A stretch of DNA of 64,000 nucleotides, taken from the NCBI RefSeq assembly GCF_900108175.1, contig NZ_FNVO01000024.1:1-64000 (forward strand). The letters run 5' to 3'. Positions 45,004 to 54,858 of the stretch are shown piece after piece. Source of the stretch: Thermomonospora echinospora. GTDB taxonomy: Bacteria; Actinomycetota; Actinomycetes; Streptosporangiales; Streptosporangiaceae. A program made the translations under genes and the position numbers. The notes under the pieces are model-generated. The model was not told the origin of the DNA and made no database searches. It worked only from the letters and a program-made list of their open reading frames with translations. The first letter of the stretch is position 1; every line of letters starts with the position of its first letter.

Positions 45004-45705
45004 GCGAGAACTGTCACCGCTCAGCGACGCTCGCGACTGTTCTGCTGCATTCTTGTCGGCGTTCAGGCGCGCCTCGCGGCGTCCCTTCATCACCTCACGC
45101 ACGATCGGAATGATCGAAAGTAGGACGATCACCACGATTCCGGGCATGATGTAGGTCTCGATGTTCGGAATCTTCGAACCGAGGAAGTGGCCGGCCAGGA
45201 AGAGCCCGTCGGTCCACAGCACGGCGCCGATCACGTTCCAGAGGAAGAACTTGCGGGCATCCATGCCCAGCATCCCGGCCAGCGGGTTGAGGAACGTCCG
45301 CACGATCGGGATGAAGCGGGCCAGCACCACGGCCTTGGCCGGGCCGAACTTGTCGAAGTAGTGCTCGGCCTTCTCCACCCATTCCTGGCGGAAGATCTTC
45401 GAGTCCGGCCGGTCGAACAGCCGGCGTCCGTACTTGGCGCCGAGCCAGTGCCCGAGCTGCGCCCCGGCGATGGCGCACAGCGGCCCCCCGACCAGCAGCA
45501 CCGGCAGCGACAGCGGCTGGTCCAGGCCGATGCCGCTGGCCGCCGACCCCACGGTGAACACACCCGCCGCGAACAGCAGCGAGTCACCGGGCAGGATGCA
45601 ACCGAACAGCAGCCCGGTCTCGGCGAAGATGATCGCCAGGATGCCGATCACGCCGAACGTGACGATCAGGGACTGAGGGTCGAGAAAGTTCACCGCGAGT
45701 TCCAC
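45001..45705 (-). CDS. DedA/VTT-domain membrane protein
   Basis: This 234-residue DedA-family integral membrane protein has the SNARE-associated domain (FAETGLLFGCILPGDSLLFA) and conserved arginines in ARFIPIVRTFLNPLAGM. DedA proteins flip lipid carriers or phospholipids and support envelope integrity. About five helices are seen. A basic C-terminal tail ends just before the next gene's promoter on the same strand. The GTG is leaderless (TAAGCT six bases away). Confidence 0.92.
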   Translation of the reverse strand: MELAVNFLDPQSLIVTFGVIGILAIIFAETGLLFGCILPGDSLLFAAGVFTVGSAASGIGLDQPLSLPVLLVGGPLCAIAGAQLGHWLGAKYGRRLFDRPDSKIFRQEWVEKAEHYFDKFGPAKAVVLARFIPIVRTFLNPLAGMLGMDARKFFLWNVIGAVLWTDGLFLAGHFLGSKIPNIETYIMPGIVVIVLLSIIPIVREVMKGRREARLNADKNAAEQSRASLSGDSSR

Positions 45706-46020
45706 GGTGTGAGCTTATCTGTCCAGGCCACGCCTTTCCTCCCGAAGAGCCAAGGCCGTCCCGCCTCCGGCGTCCCGGTGGCCGCCCCGCGTCCCCGCCG
45801 TCCCGCACCGGTGGCCCGGCTTCGTGACACCGCCCCTGACATGCCCTGTCACCAGGGGAACCGGGATCGGTCCAGAGCACCCCGGAGGTGTTTCGCGGCC
45901 GCCGGTCCGGGATACTTGGCCGTAGGCTGGCCGGTGGCGTCCCCCGATGGGGCGGGCCCCAGTCACAGGGCCGGTCATGGCACCTCGCTGCGGACAGGCG
46001 TGAAAGAAAGGACGTTCACA
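45706..46020. other. Divergent intergenic region between DedA and fba
   Basis: 315 bases without a gene. The fba start has an AAAGGA site nine bases upstream. TAGGCT (near 45922) is a weak candidate -10 for fba. Confidence 0.4.
45712..45717 (-). promoter_or_regulatory. -10 box TAAGCT (leaderless)
   Basis: Minus-strand TAAGCT six bases before the GTG at 45705. Confidence 0.5.
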
Positions 46021-47043
<1,023 letters not shown>

Positions 47044-47068
47044 CGCCCGCACGTCCCACGTCCCGTCC

Positions 47069-47106
47069 GGCCGTGGCCGCGCCCCCTCGGGAGCGCGGCC
47101 ACGGCC
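47069..47106 (+). terminator. Terminator after fba
   Basis: A perfect 14-bp stem, GGCCGTGGCCGCGC with GCGCGGCCACGGCC, has a 10-base loop. Confidence 0.75.
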
Positions 47107-47157
47107 GTTCGCGTGACGGGCGGCTGCTCGACAGGGCGTTTTCTGACGCAACCCGGG

Positions 47158-47163
47158 TAGCCT
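47158..47163 (+). promoter_or_regulatory. -10 box TAGCCT (leaderless)
   Basis: Seven bases before the GTG at 47171. Confidence 0.5.
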
Positions 47164-47170
47164 CGTAGCC

Positions 47171-47629
47171 GTGTTGCCCCGCACGTACGAGAGCCAGAAC
47201 TGCTCGATCGCCCGGTCGCTGGAGGTCGTCGGAGACCGCTGGACGCTGCTGGTGATCCGCACCGCCTTCGAAGGGGTGCGGCGCTTCGACGACTTCGCCG
47301 CGCGGCTGGGCATGGCGCGCAACGTGCTGACCGACCGGCTGAACCGGCTGTGCGACGAGGGCATCCTGCGCCGGCACCGCTACCAGGAACGCCCCGACCG
47401 CTACGAGTACCGGCTGACCCGCAAGGGCGTCGAGCTGTGGCCGGTGATGATGATGCTGCTCAAGTGGGGCGACCGCTACTACGCCGCCGACGGCCCTCCG
47501 ATGGTCGTCGTGCACCGCGGCTGCGGCGGCACCCTGACCGACCGGCTGGGCTGCGACTCCTGCGGCGCCGCCCTGGGCCCCTCCGACGTCGAGCCCCGTC
47601 CGGGCCCCGGCGCCCGGCCCGCCGGCTGA
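47171..47629 (+). CDS. HxlR-family regulator
   Basis: This 152-residue regulator has a MarR-like/HxlR winged helix (CSIARSLEVVGDRWTLLVIR, then DFAARLGMARNVLTDRLNRL). The family Cys near the N-terminus (QNCSIARSL) may sense thiol stress. A C-terminal zinc-like segment (HRGCGGTLTDRLGCDSCGA) is present and the protein ends with a Pro-rich tail. Target unknown. Leaderless GTG start. Confidence 0.9.
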   Translation: MLPRTYESQNCSIARSLEVVGDRWTLLVIRTAFEGVRRFDDFAARLGMARNVLTDRLNRLCDEGILRRHRYQERPDRYEYRLTRKGVELWPVMMMLLKWGDRYYAADGPPMVVVHRGCGGTLTDRLGCDSCGAALGPSDVEPRPGPGARPAG

Positions 47630-47723
47630 CCGTCCCCTCCCACCGGCTGACCGTTCCCTCCCGCTGCCTTCCGCCGGCAGTGTGACCGATAGAGGGTTGC
47701 TTCACGAAACTCTTTGGGATCCA

Positions 47724-48248
47724 ATGAGTTTTATGACGCAACTCAAAGACGAGGGCGGCTCCCCGTGGCTGGGCGACGTGCGCGTGCGGCCGTACGGGAT
47801 CACCGACGGGCCGCGGCTGCGCCGGATGTCCGGCCGGCTCTCGACGCACAGCCTGTACTCCCGGTTCTTCGCCGGCACCCCGCACATCCCCGACACCTAC
47901 GTCCGGCACCTGGACCGCCTCGACCACTGGGACCGCGAGGCCCTGGTGGCGCTGGTCGACGACGACATCGTGGGCATCGCCGAGTACGTCCGCGCCCCCG
48001 CCGACCCCCACCGCGCCGAACTGGCCGTGCTCGTCACCGACCCCTGGCAGCGGCACGGGGTGGGGCGGCTGCTGGTCGGCTGCCTCGCCCTGACGGCCGC
48101 CCGGCGCGGCATCACCGCGTTCGACGCCGGAGTGCTGCCCGGCAACCGCCCGGCCCTGTCGGCCATCCGGACGGCCTGGCCCCTGGTCCGCCCCTGGCAC
48201 GAGGACGGCTCGGCCCACTTCCGGCTACCGCTCGGCGCGCCCGCCTGA
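47724..48248 (+). CDS. GNAT acetyltransferase
   Basis: This 174-residue GNAT-fold protein has an N-terminal segment (VRVRPYGITDGPRLRRM), the core acetyl-CoA motif (AELAVLVTDPWQRHGVGRLL), and a central beta strand. Substrate unknown. The ATG at 47724 is chosen; an ATG at 47733 also exists. Confidence 0.88.
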   Translation: MSFMTQLKDEGGSPWLGDVRVRPYGITDGPRLRRMSGRLSTHSLYSRFFAGTPHIPDTYVRHLDRLDHWDREALVALVDDDIVGIAEYVRAPADPHRAELAVLVTDPWQRHGVGRLLVGCLALTAARRGITAFDAGVLPGNRPALSAIRTAWPLVRPWHEDGSAHFRLPLGAPA

Positions 48249-48293
48249 CCGATCCGCCCCGACCCGCCGGGACGCCCGCCCCGCCGTCCGAAT

Positions 48294-48299
48294 TACGAT
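48294..48299 (+). promoter_or_regulatory. -10 box TACGAT (leaderless)
   Basis: Seven bases before the ATG at 48307. Confidence 0.5.
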
Positions 48300-48306
48300 G
48301 GCGCAC

Positions 48307-48717
48307 ATGACCCAGAACCTGCTCGGCGGACCGCCGCCCACCCGACTTCCGGAGAACACCGAGGCCCAGACCGCCCTGAACGACGGCGTGGACCCGGTCG
48401 AGGTGGCCGCCAAGCACCCCACCCACTCGGCCGCCTGGGCGGCGCTGGCCGACCGCGCGTTCGAGAACGGCAACGTGATCGAGTCGTACGCCTACGCCCG
48501 GACCGGCTACCACCGGGGGCTCGACCAGCTGCGCCGGGCGGGCTGGAAGGGGCACGGCCCGGTCCCCTGGGAGCACGAGCCCAACCGCGGCTTCCTGCGC
48601 GCCCTGCACGCGCTGGCCCGTGCCGCCGCCGCCATCGGTGAGAACGAGGAGGCCGACCGCTGCCGCACGTTCCTGCGCGACAGCAGCGCCACCGCCGCCG
48701 ACCACCTGGACGCCTGA
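48307..48717 (+). CDS. DUF3151-family protein
   Basis: This 136-residue protein carries the actinobacterial DUF3151 pattern (QNLLGGPPPTRLPENTEAQ, then HPTHSAAWAALADRAFENGN and YARTGYHRGLDQLRRAGWKG). It is helical, resembles TPR-like units and is widely conserved in actinomycetes; the role is not established. The ATG at 48307 is favoured over 48298 because of the TACGAT spacing. Confidence 0.8.
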   Translation: MTQNLLGGPPPTRLPENTEAQTALNDGVDPVEVAAKHPTHSAAWAALADRAFENGNVIESYAYARTGYHRGLDQLRRAGWKGHGPVPWEHEPNRGFLRALHALARAAAAIGENEEADRCRTFLRDSSATAADHLDA

Positions 48718-48734
48718 CGACACGGCCGGCCCGG

Positions 48735-48792
48735 TCACGGCACCTGCGGCACCTGCGGCACCTGCGTCACCGCCGCCCCGCAGGTGCCGTGA
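48735..48792. terminator. Hairpin with embedded 9-bp tandem repeats
   Basis: TCACGGCACCTGCG (48735-48748) and CGCAGGTGCCGTGA (48779-48792) are perfect 14-bp arms. The intervening 30 bases carry two and a half CACCTGCGG repeats (3 copies, 48741-48767), which can pair in several registers. It follows the DUF3151 gene. Confidence 0.6.
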
Positions 48793-48899
48793 TGCCGCAC
48801 TCGTCACGGTTCCGGGACGTCAACGGCCTGCTCAGGGACCTGTGATCGGCCTGGCGCGGTTTCCCGGCGGCCCGACTCCGGGTACGATTTGCACGCAAG

Positions 48900-48929
48900 A
48901 GGCCCCTTAGCGCTTGCGCACAGGGGCCT
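48900..48929 (+). promoter_or_regulatory. 5' leader hairpin of purA
   Basis: AGGCCCCT (48900-48907) and AGGGGCCT (48922-48929) form an 8-bp stem with an inner GCGC/GCGC stem. It lies 59 bases before purA and just after a TACGAT-like box at 48885-48890 (approximate). No U tract, so it may stabilise the mRNA. Confidence 0.4.
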
Positions 48930-48987
48930 TCGTCATGAGAGGGGATGTGCGCCGCGCCGCCGGTGTGCCGCGGAAGGGGATGACCTG

Positions 48988-50271
48988 ATGCCTGCCATCG
49001 TGCTTGTCGGAGCCCAGTGGGGGGACGAAGGCAAGGGCAAGGCGACCGACCTGCTCGGCGGGGACGTCGACTACGTGGTCCGCTACCAGGGCGGTAACAA
49101 CGCCGGCCACACCGTGGTCATCGGGGACAACAGCTACGCCCTGCACCTGCTGCCGTCCGGGGTGCTGTCGCCGGACGTGGTGCCGGTCATCGGCAACGGC
49201 GTGGTGATCGACCCGGGCGTGCTGCTCGGTGAGATCGACGGGCTGGCCGAGCGCGGCGTCTCCTGTGAGCGCCTGCTGATCTCGGCGAACGCGCACCTGA
49301 TCATGCCGCACCACCGGGCGCTGGACAAGGTCACCGAGCGGTACCTGGGCAAGGCGCGGATCGGCACCACCGGCCGCGGGATCGGCCCGGCCTACGCCGA
49401 CAAGATCAACCGGATGGGCATCCGGGTGCAGGACCTGTTCGACCCCAACATCCTCACCCAGAAGCTGGACCTGTCGCTGCGCGAGAAGAACCAGGTCCTC
49501 ACCAAGGTCTACAACCGGCGCCGGATCGAGACCGGCCCCATCGTGCAGGAGTACGTCGAGTACGGCGAGCGCCTGCGCCCGTACGTCGCCGACACCACCC
49601 TGATCCTCAACAAGGCCCTGGAGGACGACAAGGTCGTGCTGCTGGAGGGCGCGCAGGGCACCCTGCTCGACATCGACCACGGCACCTACCCGTTCGTCAC
49701 CTCCTCCAGCCCCACCGCGGGCGGCGCCTGCGCCGGATCCGGCATCGGCCCCACCAAGATCAACAAGGTGATCGGCATCCTGAAGGCGTACACCACCCGG
49801 GTCGGCTCCGGGCCGTTCCCCACCGAACTGCTCGACGAGATGGGCGAGTACCTGCGCAAGACCGGCGGCGAGTACGGCGTCACCACCGGGCGCGACCGCC
49901 GCTGCGGCTGGTTCGACGCGGTGATCGCCCGCTACGCCACCCGGGTCAACGGCATCACCGACTACTTCCTCACCAAGCTGGACGTGCTGTCCGGCCTGGA
50001 CCAGGTGCCGGTCTGCGTCGCCTACGACATCGACGGCGTCCGGCACGACGAGATGCCCGCCTCCCAGACCGAGTTCCACCACGCCAAGCCCGTGCTGGAG
50101 TACTTCGACGGCTGGAAGGAGGACATCTCCGGCGCCAAGACGTTCGAGGACCTGCCCCCGAACGCGCAGGCCTACGTCCGGGCGGTCGAGGAGATGTCCG
50201 GGGCGCAGATCTCGGCCATCGGCGTCGGCCCCGGCCGCGACCAGACCCTGTCGCTGCGCCCGCTGGTGTGA
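48988..50271 (+). CDS. purA: Adenylosuccinate synthase
   Basis: This 427-residue enzyme makes adenylosuccinate from IMP, Asp and GTP, the first step to AMP. It has the N-terminal loop [43 protein letters not shown] and a C-terminal GTP motif ([11 protein letters not shown]). The ATG at 48988 follows AAGGGG by eight bases. purA stands apart from purD, purB and purC, the usual actinomycete arrangement. A terminator at 50278-50302 follows. Confidence 0.97.
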   Translation: MPAIVLVGAQWGDEGKGKATDLLGGDVDYVVRYQGGNNAGHTVVIGDNSYALHLLPSGVLSPDVVPVIGNGVVIDPGVLLGEIDGLAERGVSCERLLISANAHLIMPHHRALDKVTERYLGKARIGTTGRGIGPAYADKINRMGIRVQDLFDPNILTQKLDLSLREKNQVLTKVYNRRRIETGPIVQEYVEYGERLRPYVADTTLILNKALEDDKVVLLEGAQGTLLDIDHGTYPFVTSSSPTAGGACAGSGIGPTKINKVIGILKAYTTRVGSGPFPTELLDEMGEYLRKTGGEYGVTTGRDRRCGWFDAVIARYATRVNGITDYFLTKLDVLSGLDQVPVCVAYDIDGVRHDEMPASQTEFHHAKPVLEYFDGWKEDISGAKTFEDLPPNAQAYVRAVEEMSGAQISAIGVGPGRDQTLSLRPLV

Positions 50272-50277
50272 CCTCCG

Positions 50278-50302
50278 CCGGCGGGCGCGCCGCGCCCGCC
50301 GG
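50278..50302 (+). terminator. Terminator after purA
   Basis: A perfect 10-bp stem CCGGCGGGCG with CGCCCGCCGG has a 5-base loop. Confidence 0.65.
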
Positions 50303-50448
50303 TCACGTACCGTATGCACCTTTGATCCTGTGCGATCCGCCACGATCGGCGCTTCTGTTGCCCAAACAGCCGATGCACACGCCACCAGGGTGTCTACTCT
50401 TGGGTCGGCGGCCGTTCCGAAGGCCGTAACCGGCTGATCGGGGGACGT

Positions 50449-51402
50449 TTGGTTACTCCGCGTAACGTGCCCGGGGTGACGTTCCAGAACGGACGCGTCG
50501 AGGTGCACGGGCATCGGGGAGCGCGGGGGCTGCGACCGGAGAACACGTTGCCCGGTTTCGCGTACGCCCTCGAACTCGGCGTCGACGCCATCGAGTTCGA
50601 CGTGGGCCTGACCGCCGACGGCGTGGTGGTGGTCAACCACGACCAGGCGCTGTCCCCGCTCACCACCACCGACACCGCCCCGGCCACCCCCGGCGACCCA
50701 CTCTTCCCGTACGTGGGCCGCGATATCCGCGACCTGACGCTCGCCCAGATCAGAACGGTGGACGCGGGGGTGCGCAGGATCGGCCCCGGCCAGGACGGCG
50801 ACCCGCTCATCCTCACCCAGCTTCCGCTGCCCGGCACCCGGCTGCCTACCCTGGCGGAGGTCTGCGAGCTGCTGCACGGCCTGGACGGCATATGCCCGGC
50901 CGTCGAGCTTAAGACCGACCCCGGCTGGCCGGACGACGAGATCCGCCGCTTCGTCGTCGCCGTCGCCGAGGTCCTCGACGCCTTCGGCCTGCTGGCCCGC
51001 TCCCGCTTCCTGGCCTTCGACTGGCGCGTCCTGGCCGAGGCCCGCAGCCACGCCCCGCAGGCCGCCCGCGTCGCCCTCGTCGAGCGCAAGACCCTCGCCG
51101 CCGGCACCGGCTGGCTGGCCGGGCTGTCCCCCGACGACCCCACCGCCGCCGCCGTGGCCGCCGGCGCGAGCGTCATCTCCCCCGAACACCACCTGGTCAC
51201 CTCCCAGCTGGTGCACGACGCCCACGGCCTCGGCCTCCCGGTCGCGGTCTGGACGGTCAACGACCCCGGCGACATGGCCCGCTTCATCGAGTACGGTGTC
51301 GACGCCATCGTCACCGACTACCCCGACCGTCTCCACCAGGTCCTGACGTCCTACGACCTGCCCCGCCCGGCCCCCTGCACCCCGGCCGCCCACCTCCCCT
51401 AG
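50449..51402 (+). CDS. Glycerophosphodiester phosphodiesterase
   Basis: This 317-residue GDPD TIM-barrel enzyme hydrolyses glycerophosphodiesters to glycerol-3-phosphate. It has the signature HGHRGARGLRPENTLPGF and the metal segment GVDAIEFDVGLTADGVVV. No signal peptide is visible, so it probably acts in the cytoplasm. The TTG at 50449 is taken; a downstream GTG at 50476 (start VTFQNG) is possible. A phosphatase-like gene follows. Confidence 0.9.
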   Translation: MVTPRNVPGVTFQNGRVEVHGHRGARGLRPENTLPGFAYALELGVDAIEFDVGLTADGVVVVNHDQALSPLTTTDTAPATPGDPLFPYVGRDIRDLTLAQIRTVDAGVRRIGPGQDGDPLILTQLPLPGTRLPTLAEVCELLHGLDGICPAVELKTDPGWPDDEIRRFVVAVAEVLDAFGLLARSRFLAFDWRVLAEARSHAPQAARVALVERKTLAAGTGWLAGLSPDDPTAAAVAAGASVISPEHHLVTSQLVHDAHGLGLPVAVWTVNDPGDMARFIEYGVDAIVTDYPDRLHQVLTSYDLPRPAPCTPAAHLP

Positions 51403-51508
51403 CGGCTCCCACCTGCGATCTTCATCTGGAGGCCGCTCCGGGTTCGCCGGCCGGACTCCGCAGGCTGCCAGTTTCGTCCCGATCTTCGACAGTCGAACGG
51501 GAGCCGCG

Positions 51509-53764
51509 ATGAAGTCACGCACCCGGCGGACGGGCCTGGCCGCCGCCGCCATCACGATCGGGTTGACCGGGCTGGTCGCCGTACCGCCGGCGGAGGCCAG
51601 CCCGCAGGGGCTCTTCGAGCGGGCGGCCACCTACCCGGTGCTGGAGAACCGGCCCGCCGGGACGCCCGCCGAAGACGCGACCGTGGCGGAGATCAGCGCG
51701 GTGAGCGAGGACGGGCGGACGCTGGTCTACACCGACGCGGCGGCCGGGCGGCTGGGGTTCCTGGACATCTCCGACCCGGGCAGGCCGCAGGGCCGTGGGA
51801 CGTTCCCCCTGGCCGACGGTGAGGAGCCCACCTCGGTCGCCGTGGCCGGGCCGTACGTGCTGGCCGTCATCGACACCAGTGAGAGCCACACCGACCCGTC
51901 CGGCCGGTTGGACGTGATCCGGCTCGCCGACCGCACCAGGGTGCGCAGCCTGGAACTCGGCGGACAGCCCGACTCGATCGCGCTCAGCAAAGACGGGCGG
52001 TACGCGGCGATCGCCATCGAGAACGAGCGGGACGAGGACGCCGGCGACGGCGGCCTGCCGCAGGCTCCCGGCGGGTTCCTGCAGATCCTCGATCTCACCG
52101 GCGGCGACCCGGCGGGCTGGAGACTGCGCAAGGTGCCGTTCACGGCCGCAGACGGCACCGCGCTGCCGGCGTTCGCCCAGGCCGGGCTGGACACCCCGGC
52201 CGACCCCGAGCCCGAGTACGTCGCGATCAACGACGCGGGCAAGGTCGCCGTGACGCTGCAGGAGAACAACGGCGTCGCCGTCGTCGACCTGCGCACCGGA
52301 AAGGTCGAACGGGTCTTCTCGACGGGCCGGGTCACCGTCACCGGCATCGACACCGACGAGAACGGCACGGTGGAACTCACCGGCTCCATCAAGGACGTGC
52401 CGCGCGAGCCCGACGCCGTCGCCTGGATCGACGACCACACCCTGGCCACCGCCAACGAGGGCGACTGGAAGGGCGGCAGCCGGGGCTGGACCGTCTTCAG
52501 TGACACCGGCAGGGTGCTGTGGGACGCGGGCAACACCTTCGAGCATCTGGCCGTCCGTTACGGCCACCACAACGAGGACCGCACGGGCAACAAGGGCACC
52601 GAGCCCGAGGGCCTGGCCGTGGCGACCTACCAGGGCCGCCGGTACGCCTTCGTCGGCTCCGAGCGGGCCAACTTCGTCGCCGTCTACGACGTGTCCCGGC
52701 CGTCCAAGCCGAGGTTCGTGCAGTTCCTGCCGACCAACGCCGGACCTGAGGGGCTGCTGCCGGTGCCATCGCGGGGCCTGTTCATCGTCTCCAGCGAGGA
52801 GGACGACGCCGACATCGGACTGCGGGCGGGCGTCCAGGTCTTCCGGCTGGGCAAGCCCAACGTGCCCGGCCTGGTGGCCAGGGAGCCGATCGGCTGGGGT
52901 GCGCTGTCGAGCCTGTCGCCGGTGCCCGGTGACCGGCACGGCCTGTACGCGGTGTCGGACTCGTTCTACGCCCCCACCAAGATCTACCGGATCAACACCC
53001 AGGCGAGCCCCGCCACGATCACCAAGGCCCTGACCGTCACCAAGGGCGGTGCCCCGGCCGCCTACGACGCCGAGGGCATCATCGCCCGGCCGCACGGCGG
53101 GTTCTGGCTGGCGTCCGAGGGCGACGCGAGCCAGACCGGCACCCTGTACGAGCGGAACCTGCTCGTCCGGCTGGACAAGCAGGGCGCCGTCCAGCAGGAG
53201 ATCCCGCTGCCGGACGACATCGCCGCGCGGGTGGGCAAGCAGGGCCTGGAAGGCGTCGCGGTGACCGGCGCTGGCGCCCACGAGCAGGTCTGGGTGACGT
53301 TGCAGCGGCCACTGCCGGGCGACCCGGCCGACGTGGTCCGGCTGGGCCGCTACAGCGTCGCCACCGGCGCGTGGGCCTGGTTCGGCTACGAACTGGAGCC
53401 GTCGGCCTCGTCCGGCAACTGGAACGGGCTGTCGGAGCTGATCGTGACCGGCGACCGGCTCGCGGTGGTCGAGCGGGACAAGGCGGCCGGCCCATCCGCC
53501 GCACACAAGAAGATCTACTCCATACCTCTGCCCACCGGCACGCCCGCCGCGGGCACCCTCCCGGTGCTGCCCAAGCGGCTCGACCGCGACCTGCTGCCGG
53601 ACCTGCGAGGCTTCGGCGGCCACGTCCAGGAAAAGGTCGAAGGCCTGGCCGTCGCCGGAGACGGCCGCGTCTGGATCGTCACCGACAACGACGGCGTCAA
53701 CGACGCCACCGGCGAGACCGTCTTCTCCTCACCCGGCACCGCCCGCCACCTGTTCGGCCACTGA
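51509..53764 (+). CDS. Secreted esterase-like phytase-family protein with a choice-of-anchor I domain
   Basis: This 751-residue protein has a Sec signal peptide (GLAAAAITIGLTGLVAVPPA). A first beta-propeller-like part (about 40-430; ATVAEISAVSEDGRTLVYTD, then DAVAWIDDHTLATANEGDWK) is typical of choice-of-anchor I. A C-terminal esterase-like domain (about 450-750; GKQGLEGVAVTGAGAHEQVW, then KVEGLAVAGDGRVWIVTDND) is similar to phytase-family esterases. It is secreted and may release phosphate. A terminator hairpin, CCCCGCCGCC/GGCGGCGGGG (53776-53801), follows. Confidence 0.8.
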   Translation: MKSRTRRTGLAAAAITIGLTGLVAVPPAEASPQGLFERAATYPVLENRPAGTPAEDATVAEISAVSEDGRTLVYTDAAAGRLGFLDISDPGRPQGRGTFPLADGEEPTSVAVAGPYVLAVIDTSESHTDPSGRLDVIRLADRTRVRSLELGGQPDSIALSKDGRYAAIAIENERDEDAGDGGLPQAPGGFLQILDLTGGDPAGWRLRKVPFTAADGTALPAFAQAGLDTPADPEPEYVAINDAGKVAVTLQENNGVAVVDLRTGKVERVFSTGRVTVTGIDTDENGTVELTGSIKDVPREPDAVAWIDDHTLATANEGDWKGGSRGWTVFSDTGRVLWDAGNTFEHLAVRYGHHNEDRTGNKGTEPEGLAVATYQGRRYAFVGSERANFVAVYDVSRPSKPRFVQFLPTNAGPEGLLPVPSRGLFIVSSEEDDADIGLRAGVQVFRLGKPNVPGLVAREPIGWGALSSLSPVPGDRHGLYAVSDSFYAPTKIYRINTQASPATITKALTVTKGGAPAAYDAEGIIARPHGGFWLASEGDASQTGTLYERNLLVRLDKQGAVQQEIPLPDDIAARVGKQGLEGVAVTGAGAHEQVWVTLQRPLPGDPADVVRLGRYSVATGAWAWFGYELEPSASSGNWNGLSELIVTGDRLAVVERDKAAGPSAAHKKIYSIPLPTGTPAAGTLPVLPKRLDRDLLPDLRGFGGHVQEKVEGLAVAGDGRVWIVTDNDGVNDATGETVFSSPGTARHLFGH

Positions 53765-53775
53765 CCTGCACCGAC

Positions 53776-53801
53776 CCCCGCCGCCACCCACGGCGGCGGG
53801 G
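53776..53801 (+). terminator. Terminator after the phytase-like gene
   Basis: A perfect 10-bp stem with a 6-base loop. Confidence 0.7.
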
Positions 53802-53860
53802 ACCAATCGGAATAACCCCCGCTTATCGTCGTTTGCCCTACGCATACGAATGACCACCCT

Positions 53861-53866
53861 TAGTGT
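53861..53866 (+). promoter_or_regulatory. -10 box TAGTGT (leaderless)
   Basis: Six bases before the GTG at 53873. Confidence 0.5.
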
Positions 53867-53872
53867 CCACAT

Positions 53873-54736
53873 GTGCCGACACGAGAACACGAGATCTGGC
53901 TCGAACTGATCCAGGAACGACCATCACTGGCCGCGGACCTGCTGCGCCTGGTGCACCCGGAGGTCCCGGACTTCGAGGAGGCCCGGGTCGAGTCCGGGGC
54001 GCTGAACGACTACAAGCCGACGGAGTACCGCGCCGACTCGGTGGTCAGCCTGCTGTCCGGGAACAATCCGGCGCTGGCGCTGATCGTGGAGGTGCAGCGC
54101 GGCCCGGTCAAGGAGAAGCGCTGGAGCTGGCCGGCCTACCTGGGGACGCTGTGGAGCCGGCGGCGATGCCCGGTGGCCCTGCTGGTGATCTGCCCGGACC
54201 GTGGTGTCGCCAGGCAGGCTCGGGTGCCGATCCAGATGGGGCACCCGGGCCTGGTGATCACGCCGCTGGTACTGGGGCCGGACGAGATGCCGACGATCAT
54301 CGATCCGGACGAGGCGACGCGGAACGTGGAGCTGGCGGTGCTGTCGGCGCTGGTGCACGGCACCGAACCGGAGGCGGAGAAGGTCTTCGCCGGCATGTTC
54401 GACGTCTTCCACCGCGCCGGTCTGGACGGCACGGCCGAGGCCCAGGCATATATTGACGAACTGCTGGCAATGCTTCCCCAAGCGGCCGGGAAGCTTCTGG
54501 AGGCGATCATGCAGACCAAGCAGCACGAGTACAAGAGCGACTACTTCCGCCGGGCCAAGGCCGAGGCCGAGGCCGAGGGCCTGGCCAAGGCGGTCTTGAC
54601 CGTGCTGGACAGCCGCGGCGTCGAGGTGACCGACGAGGTCCGTGCCCGCATCGTCGGCTGCACCGACCTGGAGCAGCTCGGTGTCTGGCTTCGCCGGGCC
54701 GTAAGCGCCGCCTCGGCCGGTGACCTCTTCGACTGA
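53873..54736 (+). CDS. Rpn-family PD-(D/E)XK nuclease-like protein
   Basis: This 287-residue protein resembles the Rpn/YhgA-like recombination-promoting nuclease family. The N-terminal PD-(D/E)XK fold has acids in YRADSVVSLL (D), LALIVEVQRG (E) and a Lys nearby (VKEKRWSW), then a helical C-terminal half with a Lys/Glu-rich segment (AKAEAEAEGLAKAVLTVL). These proteins are numerous in actinomycetes and may act in DNA processing or phage response. The start is GTG, probably leaderless. It is convergent with corA. Confidence 0.8.
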   Translation: MPTREHEIWLELIQERPSLAADLLRLVHPEVPDFEEARVESGALNDYKPTEYRADSVVSLLSGNNPALALIVEVQRGPVKEKRWSWPAYLGTLWSRRRCPVALLVICPDRGVARQARVPIQMGHPGLVITPLVLGPDEMPTIIDPDEATRNVELAVLSALVHGTEPEAEKVFAGMFDVFHRAGLDGTAEAQAYIDELLAMLPQAAGKLLEAIMQTKQHEYKSDYFRRAKAEAEAEGLAKAVLTVLDSRGVEVTDEVRARIVGCTDLEQLGVWLRRAVSAASAGDLFD

Positions 54737-54812
54737 TCCTCAATCGCCGTCTTCGCCGGGTGCCCCGTTCGCCGCGGCCCCGGACGTCCCGCCTCCCGCC
54801 GCGCGCCACCGG

Positions 54813-54847
54813 GGCCGGCCGCGTCCCGGCGGGGACCGCGGCCGGCC
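54813..54847. terminator. Bidirectional hairpin between the Rpn-like gene and corA
   Basis: An 11-bp stem GGCCGGCCGCG/CGCGGCCGGCC extends through TCCC/GGGA with one bulge, between convergent genes. Confidence 0.65.
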
Positions 54848-54858
54848 TGCGGACGGTC

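Noticed and set aside
48741-48767. Considered as a CRISPR-like array
   Set aside because: Repeats are 9 bp with no spacers; they are a simple tandem repeat inside a hairpin.
48907-51630. 907-codon minus-strand ORF opposite purA and GDPD
   Set aside because: Antisense of two recognised enzymes, low-complexity composition, no ribosome site or domain.
51515-53623. 702-codon minus-strand ORF opposite the phytase-like gene
   Set aside because: Antisense of a protein with a clear signal peptide and recognised domains.
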